From positions 1 through 6,950 of the forward strand of contig DVLY01000047.1 in the NCBI GenBank assembly GCA_018715295.1: a stretch of DNA of 6,950 nucleotides. The letters are read 5' to 3'. Of the stretch, positions 1 through 5,608 are shown piece after piece. Source of the DNA: Candidatus Merdimorpha stercoravium (lineage in GTDB: Bacteria; Bacteroidota; Bacteroidia; Flavobacteriales; UBA1820). Every line of letters begins with the position of its first letter. The stretch's first letter is position 1. The notes beneath the pieces were generated by a model. It saw nothing but the letters and a program-made list of their open reading frames with translations, had not been told where the DNA came from and made no database searches. The position numbers were made by a program, and so were the translations under genes.

Positions 1-28
1 GGAGGACGGGACGGTCGATCCGGCGGAA

Positions 29-352
29 TTACTTGGCCGGCTGGCTGCCGTAACGGGCGGAAGTGAGTTCGCGCGAGATAGCCGAGCGTTCGAAGGTGAT
101 CTGGCCGGCTTTGGTGTCGATCACTACCGTGTTTTCGTTGATCTCTACCAGGCGGCCGTGCACACCGCCGATGGTAACCACCCACTGGCCTTTCTGGAGC
201 TCTTCGATGAATTTCTTTTCCTGTTTTTGGCGTTTCTGCTGGGGGCGTATCATCAGGAAGTACATCACTGCGATAAAGACTACCAGCATGATGAGCATAC
301 CCATGCCTCCTCCGGCTCCGCCTGCAGCGGCATCGAGAATAATCGAGTTCAT
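29..352 (-). CDS. yajC: Preprotein translocase subunit YajC
   Basis: This is a 107-residue small inner-membrane protein of the YajC family, which associates with SecDF and the SecYEG translocon and supports protein export. A glycine-rich N-terminal stretch (residues 10-18) leads into one hydrophobic helix (about 18-35). The family hallmark YFLMIRPQQKRQKQ follows at 31-44, then a basic and acidic linker. A small beta-rich cytoplasmic domain (about 52-95) contains GQWVVTIGGVHGRL. Length and architecture are normal for the family. It is the last of three minus-strand genes, 37 bp after the DUF1573 gene. I see no TAnnTTTG element in that gap, so it is probably co-transcribed with the genes upstream. 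The 28 bp beyond its stop codon contain nothing I can assign. Confidence 0.96.
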   Translation of the reverse strand: MNSIILDAAAGGAGGGMGMLIMLVVFIAVMYFLMIRPQQKRQKQEKKFIEELQKGQWVVTIGGVHGRLVEINENTVVIDTKAGQITFERSAISRELTSARYGSQPAK

Positions 353-389
353 CTTGTCGTTTTCTTGGTTTATGTTAATAAAATGGATT

Positions 390-812
390 TCAATTCTTGA
401 TCTCTCCCGTGATGTAGAGCACCTCGCGCCCCTTGCGGGTATTGAGGGTCAGGGTAGCGGACTTGGTAAACCGCCCGAAGCCTTCGCCGTCGAAGGTGAT
501 GGTTACCTCGCCATACCGACCGGGCAGCACGGGTTCTTTCGTGTACCGGGAAGAGGTGCAGCCGCAGGAAACGGCCACGTCGAGGATGACCAGGGGGACG
601 CGTCCCGTGTTGCGGAACTTGAAGGTATGGCTCACCGCCTTGCCGCGCTCTATCTTGCCGAAGTCGTACTTGTACGTATCGTTCTCGAAAGCGATCTCCG
701 GGTATTTCTTGGCCTCTTTCGAGGGAGGGGTGTCCTGCGAAGAGCCGCAGCCGGCCATTGCCGGGGCGCAGCCCAGCAGGAGAACCAGTGCGAGGATCAG
801 GATCTTTTTCAT
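390..812 (-). CDS. DUF1573 family probable lipoprotein
   Basis: This is a 140-residue protein with a hydrophobic signal segment (residues 3-21). Two cysteines could be lipidated: C15 after LLLG, and C22 after AMAG. C22 is followed by GSSQD, which resembles Bacteroidota lipoproteins, so C22 is my preferred site. The mature part matches DUF1573, an immunoglobulin-like beta-sandwich family common in Bacteroidota. It shows YDFGKIERGKAVSHTFKFRN at 49-68, the characteristic SCGCT at 82-86, a PGRYGEVTITFD strand near 97-108, and a final strand ending in GEIKN. No enzymatic activity is known for the family; C83 and C85 could form a disulfide or bind metal, which is inference. It sits between nusB and yajC and has its own possible promoter element upstream. 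Confidence 0.9.
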   Translation of the reverse strand: MKKILILALVLLLGCAPAMAGCGSSQDTPPSKEAKKYPEIAFENDTYKYDFGKIERGKAVSHTFKFRNTGRVPLVILDVAVSCGCTSSRYTKEPVLPGRYGEVTITFDGEGFGRFTKSATLTLNTRKGREVLYITGEIKN

Positions 813-847
813 GGGTTTTGTTCTATTTTCCGCACATGTCGGATGTC

Positions 848-855
848 CAAAATTA
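848..855 (-). promoter_or_regulatory. Possible -7 promoter element for the DUF1573 gene
   Basis: Read on the minus strand this is TAATTTTG, a full match to the Bacteroidota -7 consensus TAnnTTTG. It lies 35 bp upstream of the DUF1573 start codon and just after the nusB stop codon, in intergenic DNA. I cannot find a good TTTG -33 element 19-21 bp further upstream, so this is at best a partial promoter. Confidence 0.45.
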
Positions 856-863
856 GGAAAAAA

Positions 864-1802
864 TCACATAAGTCCGCGGCCGGATTTGTGAATTTTGCCC
901 TCGGCGTTCAATTCGTCCAGCACCTTGTCCAGGATGCCGTTTACGAAGACCGGGCTTTTGGGCGAGGAGTAGTCCTTGGCCAGTTCGATGTATTCGTTCA
1001 GGGTAACTTTGGTGGGAATGCTGGGGAAGGACACGAATTCGGTAACCGCCATTTCCATCAGGATCATGTCCACCAGGGCGATGCGTTCGGGGTCCCAGTT
1101 TTCGGCCTTGCGGACGATCAGTTCCCGGTACGAGGGCCCCTCTGAAAGGGATTTATCGAGCAGCTCGACGGCGAACATCCGGTCCGAGGTATCCTTGAAC
1201 AAGGCCGGGATGGGGAAATCCGGATGGTTTTCCTTGACATCTTCCAGGGTTTTGAGCAGCATCGTGTTGGCTACCGGGAGGTCGGCCGACCAGTCCATGT
1301 CGCAGTCTTCGTAAAAGTCGGAAAGGGCGTCATCGGGGGCGATGATCTCGCGGAAGACGAATACCAGAAAGGCTTTGTGCCCGGCGAACGAAGTGTCGGC
1401 CGAGTTCATGTAGCGCTCGTACTGCGGAGAGGCTTCGATGGCGCCCAGCAGGTTTTCCACGTATTCGCTGTGGTCGGCCCATAACGAGGCGTACTTCTGG
1501 CAGGCGCGGGCGTAAGCGGGGTTTTCCGTCAGCAAGGCCGAGAAGGGGTTCTCGGCAAATTTCCGGTTGGGGGTGCGTTCCTGCGGCGAAGCAAAATGCT
1601 TGGCACGGCGGGCTTCCAGCCGGCTTTCCGCCTTGCGGACGATCGCATCCAGCAGCGAAGCCTGAAGGGCGTACAAGTCGTTGATCCGTTCGATACCGGT
1701 GAGGAAATTTTTGCGGAACGTATCCGTATCCTGGGGTTCGGACTGTCGGCAGGCGTAGAGAGCCTGCATTACTCTGGCGCGAATGTGTCGTCTGGTCAGC
1801 AT
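864..1802 (-). CDS. nusB: Transcription antitermination factor NusB (long Bacteroidota form)
   Basis: NusB binds boxA RNA with NusE (ribosomal protein S10) and promotes antitermination, especially on rRNA operons. The 312-residue product starts with LTRRHIRARVMQALYA (2-17), the typical NusB N-terminal helix. The conserved C-terminal half is clear: NWDPERIALVDMILMEMA (235-252), PTKVTLNEYIELAKDYSS (263-280) and FVNGILDKV (286-294). Classical NusB is about 140-160 residues; this one has a long central insertion (about 60-220), which I know from Bacteroidota homologues. I chose the start at 1802 because the NusB fold begins there and because a promoter -7 element lies at 1863-1870. A longer in-frame start at 1865 would fall inside that element. 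It is the first gene of the minus-strand group with the DUF1573 gene and yajC. Confidence 0.94.
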   Translation of the reverse strand: MLTRRHIRARVMQALYACRQSEPQDTDTFRKNFLTGIERINDLYALQASLLDAIVRKAESRLEARRAKHFASPQERTPNRKFAENPFSALLTENPAYARACQKYASLWADHSEYVENLLGAIEASPQYERYMNSADTSFAGHKAFLVFVFREIIAPDDALSDFYEDCDMDWSADLPVANTMLLKTLEDVKENHPDFPIPALFKDTSDRMFAVELLDKSLSEGPSYRELIVRKAENWDPERIALVDMILMEMAVTEFVSFPSIPTKVTLNEYIELAKDYSSPKSPVFVNGILDKVLDELNAEGKIHKSGRGLM

Positions 1803-1862
1803 GGGTCTTGATCGGAAAAGAACTTCGTTTTCGCCGGGCGGGTTTCCCCGGCCGCGACGGGG

Positions 1863-1870
1863 CAAAGGTA
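1863..1870 (-). promoter_or_regulatory. Candidate -7 promoter element of nusB
   Basis: On the minus strand this reads TACCTTTG, a full match to TAnnTTTG. It would place the transcript start near 1855, giving a leader of about 50 nt before the ATG at 1802. No convincing TTTG -33 box is visible at the usual distance. Its position supports the shorter nusB start. Confidence 0.6.
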
Positions 1871-1904
1871 AGACTTTTATCGGTTTGTTCGCGCGCAGCG
1901 CACA

Positions 1905-1929
1905 GGCATTTTCCCGGGCATTTTTCCCG
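1905..1929. repeat. Short tandem direct repeat in the nusB/yciH divergent region
   Basis: GGCATTTTCCCG (1905-1916) is followed immediately by GGCATTTTTCCCG (1917-1929), differing only by one extra T. A reversed partial copy (AATGCC, 1941-1946) follows, and the 12-bp inverted copy at 1985-1996 belongs to the same motif family. The function is unknown; a protein-binding site is possible because it lies between divergent promoters. Confidence 0.6.
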
Positions 1930-1996
1930 ATTTCTCACGGAATGCCTCGATGGGCGTTTGTGTCAGCAGGATCGCTTGGCCGGCAAAATGCCCGGG
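1913..1996. repeat. 12-bp perfect inverted repeat with a 60-bp spacer
   Basis: CCCGGGCATTTT at 1913-1924 is the exact reverse complement of AAAATGCCCGGG at 1985-1996. The right arm ends 4 bp before the -33 element of the yciH promoter. The arms could be paired operator half-sites or a long-range stem. They are not followed by a T-tract, so this is not a typical intrinsic terminator. Confidence 0.6.
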
Positions 1997-2000
1997 GAGA

Positions 2001-2032
2001 TTTGGCGCATCGGACATTTATCCCTACTTTTG
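2001..2032 (+). promoter_or_regulatory. Bacteroidota-type promoter for the yciH-like gene
   Basis: TTTG at 2001-2004 and TACTTTTG at 2025-2032 match the Bacteroidota primary sigma factor consensus (TTTG, then TAnnTTTG), with a 20-bp spacer in the expected range. Transcription would begin near 2038, giving a leader of roughly 35-40 nt to the ATG at 2075. This is the best-formed promoter in the window and may also serve the two genes downstream. Confidence 0.8.
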
Positions 2033-2074
2033 AACAGCCCGCGGGAAGGAATATTCCCCTGGCGGGACGATACG

Positions 2075-2425
2075 ATGGCAGCAAAAAAGACATTTTCTTC
2101 GTGGGAAGCGCTCGGTTCGCTGGTGTACTCGACGGGCGAAGTGGCGCCGCAGGAAGAGGAGCCGCTCGAGCAGGAAACGATCGAACCTTCGCAGCAGCGC
2201 CTGACGGTGCGCCGGGATGCTTCCGGCAGAAAAGGCAAGGTGGTAACGTTGGTGGAGGGTTTCCAGGGCGGAGAGGCGGCTTTGGAGGCGCTGGCCGGAG
2301 CGCTCAAACGCTACTGCGGCACCGGCGGGTCGGTCAAGGATGCGGCGGTGCTCGTCCAGGGCGATGTGCGGCAAAAGGTCGGCGGGTATCTCAGCGCACA
2401 GGGCTACAAGGTGCGGGTGCTGTGA
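2075..2425 (+). CDS. yciH: SUI1/YciH family translation initiation factor-like protein
   Basis: This 116-residue protein belongs to the bacterial YciH group, related to eukaryotic eIF1 (SUI1). These proteins bind the small ribosomal subunit and affect fidelity of initiation; in E. coli YciH is described as a stress-linked inhibitor of initiation. The N-terminal 40 residues are acidic and variable. The SUI1 domain spans about 42-116: RLTVRRDASGRKGKVVTLVE (42-61), the CGTGGSVKD segment (81-89), then the AVLVQGDVRQKV strand-helix and a KVRVL tail. The ATG at 2075 is preferred over in-frame codons further upstream because the promoter ends at 2032 and the length then matches the family. The next gene starts 77 bp later. 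Confidence 0.93.
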   Translation: MAAKKTFSSWEALGSLVYSTGEVAPQEEEPLEQETIEPSQQRLTVRRDASGRKGKVVTLVEGFQGGEAALEALAGALKRYCGTGGSVKDAAVLVQGDVRQKVGGYLSAQGYKVRVL

Positions 2426-2502
2426 GGCGGACAAGGACAATGGCTGCGGCAAGGCACGGCTGGGAGATCGTGAAAATGTAAAATCGAAAAATACGCAAGG
2501 CG

Positions 2503-3375
2503 ATGAGAATAAAAGAATCCGAACTGGTGGTCAATCCCGACGGACGGGTGTACCACCTCAATCTCGCTCCGCAGGAACTGGCCGATCGGGTCATTCTGGT
2601 GGGCGATCCCGCTCGCGTGTCCCGTGTGGCGGCCCATTTCGATACGGTGGAGCTGCGGCGGGAAAACCGCGAGATACACAGTTGTACCGGCGTGTACCGG
2701 GAAAAGCGTTTTACGGTGCTCTCCACCGGCATGGGCCCGGACAACATCGACATCGTGCTCAACGAACTCGATGCCCTCAAGAACATCGACCTGAACACCC
2801 GGGAGATCAATCCGCAGAAGACCTCGCTCGAGATCGTGCGCATCGGCACTTCCGGATCGCTCCAGCGGGATATACCGGTGGACAGCTTCGTGGTGGCGCG
2901 GCGGGCCATCGGCTTCGACGGGGTGCTGCACTTCTACCGCAGCCAGGCGGTGCGGCAGCTGGACATCGAGGAGGAGTTCATCCGCCAGACGGCCTGGAAT
3001 CCGCTGGCCGCCCGCCCGTATGTGGTGGAGGGCAGCGAGGAGCTCTTCTCCCGCCTGCACAGCGAGCAGACCATCGAAGGGTTTACGGCTACGGCGGTGG
3101 GCTTTTACGGCCCGCAGGGACGGGAATTGCGCATTCCTCTGGCCGATCCTTCGGCGAACGACAAACTGGAGCGCTTCGCCTATCGGGGCATGCGGCTGAC
3201 CAACTACGAGATGGAGACGTCGGCCATTTACGGGCTCTCGGCTCTGCTGGGACACCGGGCGTGCTCGACCAACTGCATCGTGGCAGCCCGCACCGAAGGG
3301 GTCTTTTCCAAGGACGCCCATGCGGCCGTCGAGCGGCTCATCGCTTACGTATTGGACCGTTTGGCCCGCGATTAA
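2503..3375 (+). CDS. udp: Uridine phosphorylase-type nucleoside phosphorylase
   Basis: This 290-residue enzyme of the PNP/UDP phosphorylase superfamily (NP-I) cleaves nucleosides with phosphate to ribose-1-phosphate and free base, a salvage reaction in the cytoplasm. Phosphate-site motifs are visible: GDPARV (34-39), NRE near 55-57, STGMG (74-78) and RIGTSG (113-118). The ribose-binding NYEMET lies at 234-239. Base specificity can be argued from FYGPQGR (201-207): Q205 and R207 line up with E. coli Udp Gln166 and Arg168, which bind uracil. This points to uridine rather than purine nucleosides. It is longer than E. coli Udp (253 residues), mostly through an insertion before the RIGTSG motif and another before the base-binding segment. 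It lies 21 bp upstream of trmD and is probably co-transcribed with it. Confidence 0.88.
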   Translation: MRIKESELVVNPDGRVYHLNLAPQELADRVILVGDPARVSRVAAHFDTVELRRENREIHSCTGVYREKRFTVLSTGMGPDNIDIVLNELDALKNIDLNTREINPQKTSLEIVRIGTSGSLQRDIPVDSFVVARRAIGFDGVLHFYRSQAVRQLDIEEEFIRQTAWNPLAARPYVVEGSEELFSRLHSEQTIEGFTATAVGFYGPQGRELRIPLADPSANDKLERFAYRGMRLTNYEMETSAIYGLSALLGHRACSTNCIVAARTEGVFSKDAHAAVERLIAYVLDRLARD

Positions 3376-3396
3376 TCCCAGCGTGCGGTATCCGGT

Positions 3397-4101
3397 ATGA
3401 GAATAGACATCGTATCCTGTGTGCCCGACCTGTTGGCCGGGGCTTTCGAAGAGTCCATCATGAAACGCGCCCGGGACAAGGGCTATCTGGACTTGCACAT
3501 TCACAATCTGCACGATTATGCGTACGACCGCTACCGCCGTACGGACGACTATCCTTTCGGCGGCGGCGCGGGGATGGTGATGATGGCCGAGCCGATCGAC
3601 CGCTGCCTCTCGGCCCTGAAAGCCGAGCGGCATTACGACGAGGTGATCTACATGACCCCCGACGGGGTGCAGTGGGACCAGGCGCAGGCCAATGCGTATT
3701 CCCTGAAAGAAAACCTGATCCTGCTGTGCGGCCATTACAAAGGCGTGGACGAACGGGTGCGGCAGCTTCACGTTACGGCCGAGGTGTCGGTGGGCGATTA
3801 CGTGGTTTCGGGCGGCGAACTCCCGGCCGCGCTGGTGGCCGACAGCATCGTCCGGCTCATCCCCGGGGTGCTGGGCGACGAGCAGTCGGCCCTTTCGGAC
3901 AGCTTCCAGGACGGGTTGCTTTCCCCGCCGGTGTACACCCGCCCGGCGGAATACAAGGGGATGGAAGTCCCCCAGGTACTGCTCAGCGGCGATCATGCCC
4001 GTATCGCGGCCTGGCGGATGGAACAGGCTCTGGAACGCACCCGGAGCCGCCGTCCGGACTTGTTGGCAGCTTCGGCAGGGGATGATCCCGGGGTCGAATA
4101 G
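3397..4101 (+). CDS. trmD: tRNA (guanine-N1-)-methyltransferase TrmD
   Basis: TrmD methylates G37 of tRNAs reading CNN and some other codons, using S-adenosylmethionine, and so prevents +1 frameshifting. The 234-residue sequence carries the full SPOUT-class signature: DDYPFGGGAGMVMMAEP (50-66), LLCGHYKGVDERV (109-121), and the trefoil-knot AdoMet site SVGDYVVSGGELPA (131-144). IPGVLGDEQSALSDSF (155-170) and YTRPAEYKGMEVPQVLLSGD (180-199) follow. R153 and D168 occupy the positions of the catalytic Arg154 and Asp169 described for TrmD. E. coli TrmD is 255 residues; the C-terminal domain here is slightly short but looks intact. In many bacteria trmD sits with rpsP, rimM and rplS; none of these is adjacent here. 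It starts 21 bp after udp with no visible promoter of its own. Confidence 0.97.
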   Translation: MRIDIVSCVPDLLAGAFEESIMKRARDKGYLDLHIHNLHDYAYDRYRRTDDYPFGGGAGMVMMAEPIDRCLSALKAERHYDEVIYMTPDGVQWDQAQANAYSLKENLILLCGHYKGVDERVRQLHVTAEVSVGDYVVSGGELPAALVADSIVRLIPGVLGDEQSALSDSFQDGLLSPPVYTRPAEYKGMEVPQVLLSGDHARIAAWRMEQALERTRSRRPDLLAASAGDDPGVE

Positions 4102-4175
4102 TTTTCGCGTACCTCGAAGGGGATAAAGAAGGCAGGGGCGTTCTGGACGCGGGCCAGGGCGGAATCCGGGAAGGT

Positions 4176-4231
4176 GAAAAGACGGGGGAAAGGAGCGGAA
4201 AGGAGGGGCGAAAGTGGCGGAGAAGAAACGG
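4176..4231 (+). other. Polypurine tract in the trmD-bactofilin intergenic region
   Basis: The 228-bp gap 4102-4329 contains no gene I can support. In this stretch the plus strand is almost entirely A and G, with a few C and a single T. It lies between the end of trmD and the bactofilin promoter. No stem followed by a T-tract is present, apart from TTTTTT at 4232-4237 without a clear stem. Composition resembles the purine-rich tandem array after atpB. Confidence 0.55.
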
Positions 4232-4285
4232 TTTTTTAGCATGGATTTAGCTTAACGGCGGCGAATTTCTTTGGCAAAAAATCCT

Positions 4286-4293
4286 TAACTTTG
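4286..4293 (+). promoter_or_regulatory. Candidate -7 promoter element of the bactofilin gene
   Basis: TAACTTTG fully matches TAnnTTTG and would start transcription near 4300, leaving a leader of about 30 nt. The -33 region at the usual spacing is poor. A second full match, TACATTTG at 4316-4323, lies 22 bp after the TTTG of the first; using it would give an almost leaderless message, so the first is preferred. Confidence 0.6.
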
Positions 4294-4329
4294 AAGCCTA
4301 ACATTTTAGATAGAATACATTTGCGTATT

Positions 4330-4695
4330 ATGAGCAGTAATAAGAACGGGGAAAACAGCTCCGCGCTGTCGGATCTGAACAAAATGTCGAAAGGGACGGC
4401 CTTCAAGGGCGATATTGTCTCGAATGGAGATTTCCGCATCGACGGGCGTTTCGAAGGAACGATCACCACCAGCGGTCGCATCGTCATCGGGGTGGACGGC
4501 TGTCTGGACGGTACGGTGCAATGCCTCAGTATCGATGTCGAGGGGGGTCTCAACGGTACGGTGAACGCCTCGGAAGTCCTGTCGGTCAAGAAGACCGGCC
4601 GGGTGTCGGGACAGGTAACGACCGGGAAACTGTCGGTGGAACTGGGCGCGGTGTTCGACGTCCAGTCGTGCCGGATGAAGAAAGAAGGTGAATAG
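4330..4695 (+). CDS. Bactofilin family polymer-forming protein
   Basis: Bactofilins are small cytoskeletal proteins whose central domain folds as a right-handed beta-helix and polymerises without nucleotide. They scaffold cell-envelope and shape-related enzymes. In this 121-residue protein the domain covers about 18-116. Short repeating strands are visible: GTAFKGDIVSNGDFRIDGRF (22-41), EGTITTSGRIVIG, DGTVQCLSIDVEGG, NGTVNASEVLSVKKTG and GQVTTGKLSVE. Flanking tails are short and polar, as usual. The ATG at 4330 is chosen over an upstream in-frame TTG at 4291, which would overlap the -7 element. No M23 peptidase gene, a common bactofilin partner, is adjacent; instead it precedes the ATP synthase genes. 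Confidence 0.92.
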   Translation: MSSNKNGENSSALSDLNKMSKGTAFKGDIVSNGDFRIDGRFEGTITTSGRIVIGVDGCLDGTVQCLSIDVEGGLNGTVNASEVLSVKKTGRVSGQVTTGKLSVELGAVFDVQSCRMKKEGE

Positions 4696-4773
4696 CGGCT
4701 TTCTGTCCGGGGGGCGTGGCGAGAAACAGCGCGGCGATTTTCCCTCGGCGACAGCAAAAGCGCGGATAAAAAA

Positions 4774-4779
4774 GAGGAG
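4774..4779 (+). promoter_or_regulatory. Shine-Dalgarno-like site of the AtpZ-family gene
   Basis: GAGGAG lies 9 nt upstream of the ATG at 4789 within an A-rich leader. Strong Shine-Dalgarno sequences are uncommon in Bacteroidota, so this one stands out and supports the chosen start. It sits in the 93-bp gap after the bactofilin gene, which otherwise shows nothing I can assign. Confidence 0.5.
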
Positions 4780-4788
4780 AAAACGGAT

Positions 4789-5103
4789 ATGGCGGCTTTC
4801 AAAGCGGAAAAAAGAAAAGAAGTGCTTACTCCCGAGCAGAAGGCCTTGCGGGCCAAGGAGTTCGTACATGCCTATGCCCGGTATTCCGGTATAGCCTTCC
4901 AGATGATCGTGCTGATCGGCGGCGGGGGGTGGCTCGGGTATTGGCTGGACGGCAAATACGGTACCTTGCCCTTGTGGTCGGTGCTGTGTTCGGTGGCGGG
5001 GATAGCCCTGTCGTTGCTCACCCTGTACAAGTCGTTGCAGGAGATGAACCGCTTCAACCGCCGGATGGAGCAGCAAAAACGGAGTCGGGAGGCGGAAAGA
5101 TGA
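4789..5103 (+). CDS. atpZ: AtpZ/AtpI family F0F1 ATP synthase accessory protein
   Basis: This is a 104-residue protein with a charged N-terminus and two membrane helices at about 33-52 and 59-80, ending in a basic tail. The segment YARYSGIAFQMIVLIGGGGW (29-48), followed by LGYWLDGKYGTLPLW (49-63), matches the AtpZ/AtpI family. In that family a conserved glutamine in helix 1 and the G-WLD turn between helices are characteristic. Members are encoded at the head of ATP synthase operons and are thought to help c-ring assembly, or with AtpI to bind or move Mg2+/Ca2+. Its last codon overlaps the start of the next gene (ATGA), indicating coupled translation. Confidence in the family is high; the exact role is inferred. 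Confidence 0.88.
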   Translation: MAAFKAEKRKEVLTPEQKALRAKEFVHAYARYSGIAFQMIVLIGGGGWLGYWLDGKYGTLPLWSVLCSVAGIALSLLTLYKSLQEMNRFNRRMEQQKRSREAER

Positions 5104-5510
5104 AAACCTCAAAGGCGTTTTTTCTGTTCGGATATGCGCTATTTATGGCTGTTTTCGCAGGGATCTTTTCCCTGGTGTGGTATCATTGGCCGCTCCCGGC
5201 GCCGGATATTTTTTATCGCCCCTGGCAACTTTCTGTCATTCTTGTCGTTGTGTTCGGTGTTTCGTTTCTCGTTTCTTTTTCCCGGCGGGAAAAAGCGGGC
5301 AGTCCGTCCCTGAACCGTTATCTGGCCGGGTCGGCCGTGCGGGCGGCGGGGGTTTTGGCGGTAGTCCTTCCGGTCGCTTACTTGTGTTTGGAAACCAAGC
5401 AGCAACGCGTCGCTTTGGTGCTTTGCGTGCTGTTTTTCTACCTGTTGTCCATGATGTATTACCTGGTCTGGAGCGTGTGGGCGGCGCGGAAAAACGAGCG
5501 CCCGGGATGA
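5100..5510 (+). CDS. Four-helix membrane protein in AtpI position
   Basis: The 136-residue product has four predicted membrane helices at about 6-26, 43-60, 77-96 and 103-126, and a basic loop (SRREK) after helix 2. This size and topology resemble AtpI (UncI), the ATP synthase accessory subunit. I do not see a diagnostic AtpI motif, so the name is not assigned. The start is the ATG at 5100, which overlaps the stop of the AtpZ-family gene by 4 bp; an in-frame start at 4929 would lie deep inside that gene. The location between atpZ and atpB is where Bacteroidota commonly encode a small unnamed membrane protein. A role in F0 assembly or ion supply is inferred from position only. Confidence 0.82.
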   Translation: MKTSKAFFLFGYALFMAVFAGIFSLVWYHWPLPAPDIFYRPWQLSVILVVVFGVSFLVSFSRREKAGSPSLNRYLAGSAVRAAGVLAVVLPVAYLCLETKQQRVALVLCVLFFYLLSMMYYLVWSVWAARKNERPG

Positions 5511-5531
5511 GCAAACGCTGTGGGGACGACC

Positions 5532-5561
5532 TTGGTTTTTGCGGAAAAAAAACTAACTTTG
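5532..5561 (+). promoter_or_regulatory. Candidate promoter of atpB
   Basis: TAACTTTG at 5554-5561 is a full match to TAnnTTTG and identical to the bactofilin -7 element. TTG at 5532-5534 lies 19 bp upstream and could be a partial -33 box. Transcription would begin near 5567, about 40 nt before the chosen atpB start. This would let the F0 genes be transcribed separately from the bactofilin/atpZ message. Confidence 0.6.
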
Positions 5562-5572
5562 ACAGTCGGAAA

Positions 5573-5587
5573 AGCCGCTTTGCGGCT
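5573..5587 (+). promoter_or_regulatory. Hairpin in the atpB leader
   Basis: AGCCGC (5573-5578), loop TTT, GCGGCT (5582-5587) form a perfect 6-bp GC-rich stem. It falls a few nucleotides after the inferred transcript start and 21 nt before the ATG at 5609. No T-tract follows, so it is not an intrinsic terminator. It may stabilise the 5' end of the message or affect initiation; neither is shown. Confidence 0.5.
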
Positions 5588-5608
5588 GGCAATGCAAGAA
5601 GAAAAAAT

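Noticed and set aside
1004..1011. Plus-strand TAACTTTG inside nusB, a full TAnnTTTG match.
   Set aside because: It lies within the conserved coding segment encoding PTKVTLNE on the other strand, has no -33 box at the right distance and no plus-strand gene follows.
2440..2481. A 13-codon plus-strand reading frame (MAAARHGWEIVKM) between yciH and udp that could be a leader peptide.
   Set aside because: It is too short to judge from composition, no attenuator-like hairpins follow, and uridine salvage gives no reason to expect this peptide.
1783..2481. A long plus-strand frame overlapping the yciH region in another reading frame.
   Set aside because: It begins before the yciH promoter, overlaps the SUI1-domain gene and is glycine/arginine-rich without recognisable motifs.
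4138..4156. Small stems in the trmD-bactofilin gap (GCGT/ACGC and CTGG/CCAG) considered as a terminator of trmD.
   Set aside because: Stems are only four base pairs and no T-tract follows.
2404..4242. A 612-codon minus-strand open frame opposite udp and trmD.
   Set aside because: It is antisense to two well-recognised enzymes, its sequence shows no family motifs, and long antisense frames are expected in GC-rich genes.
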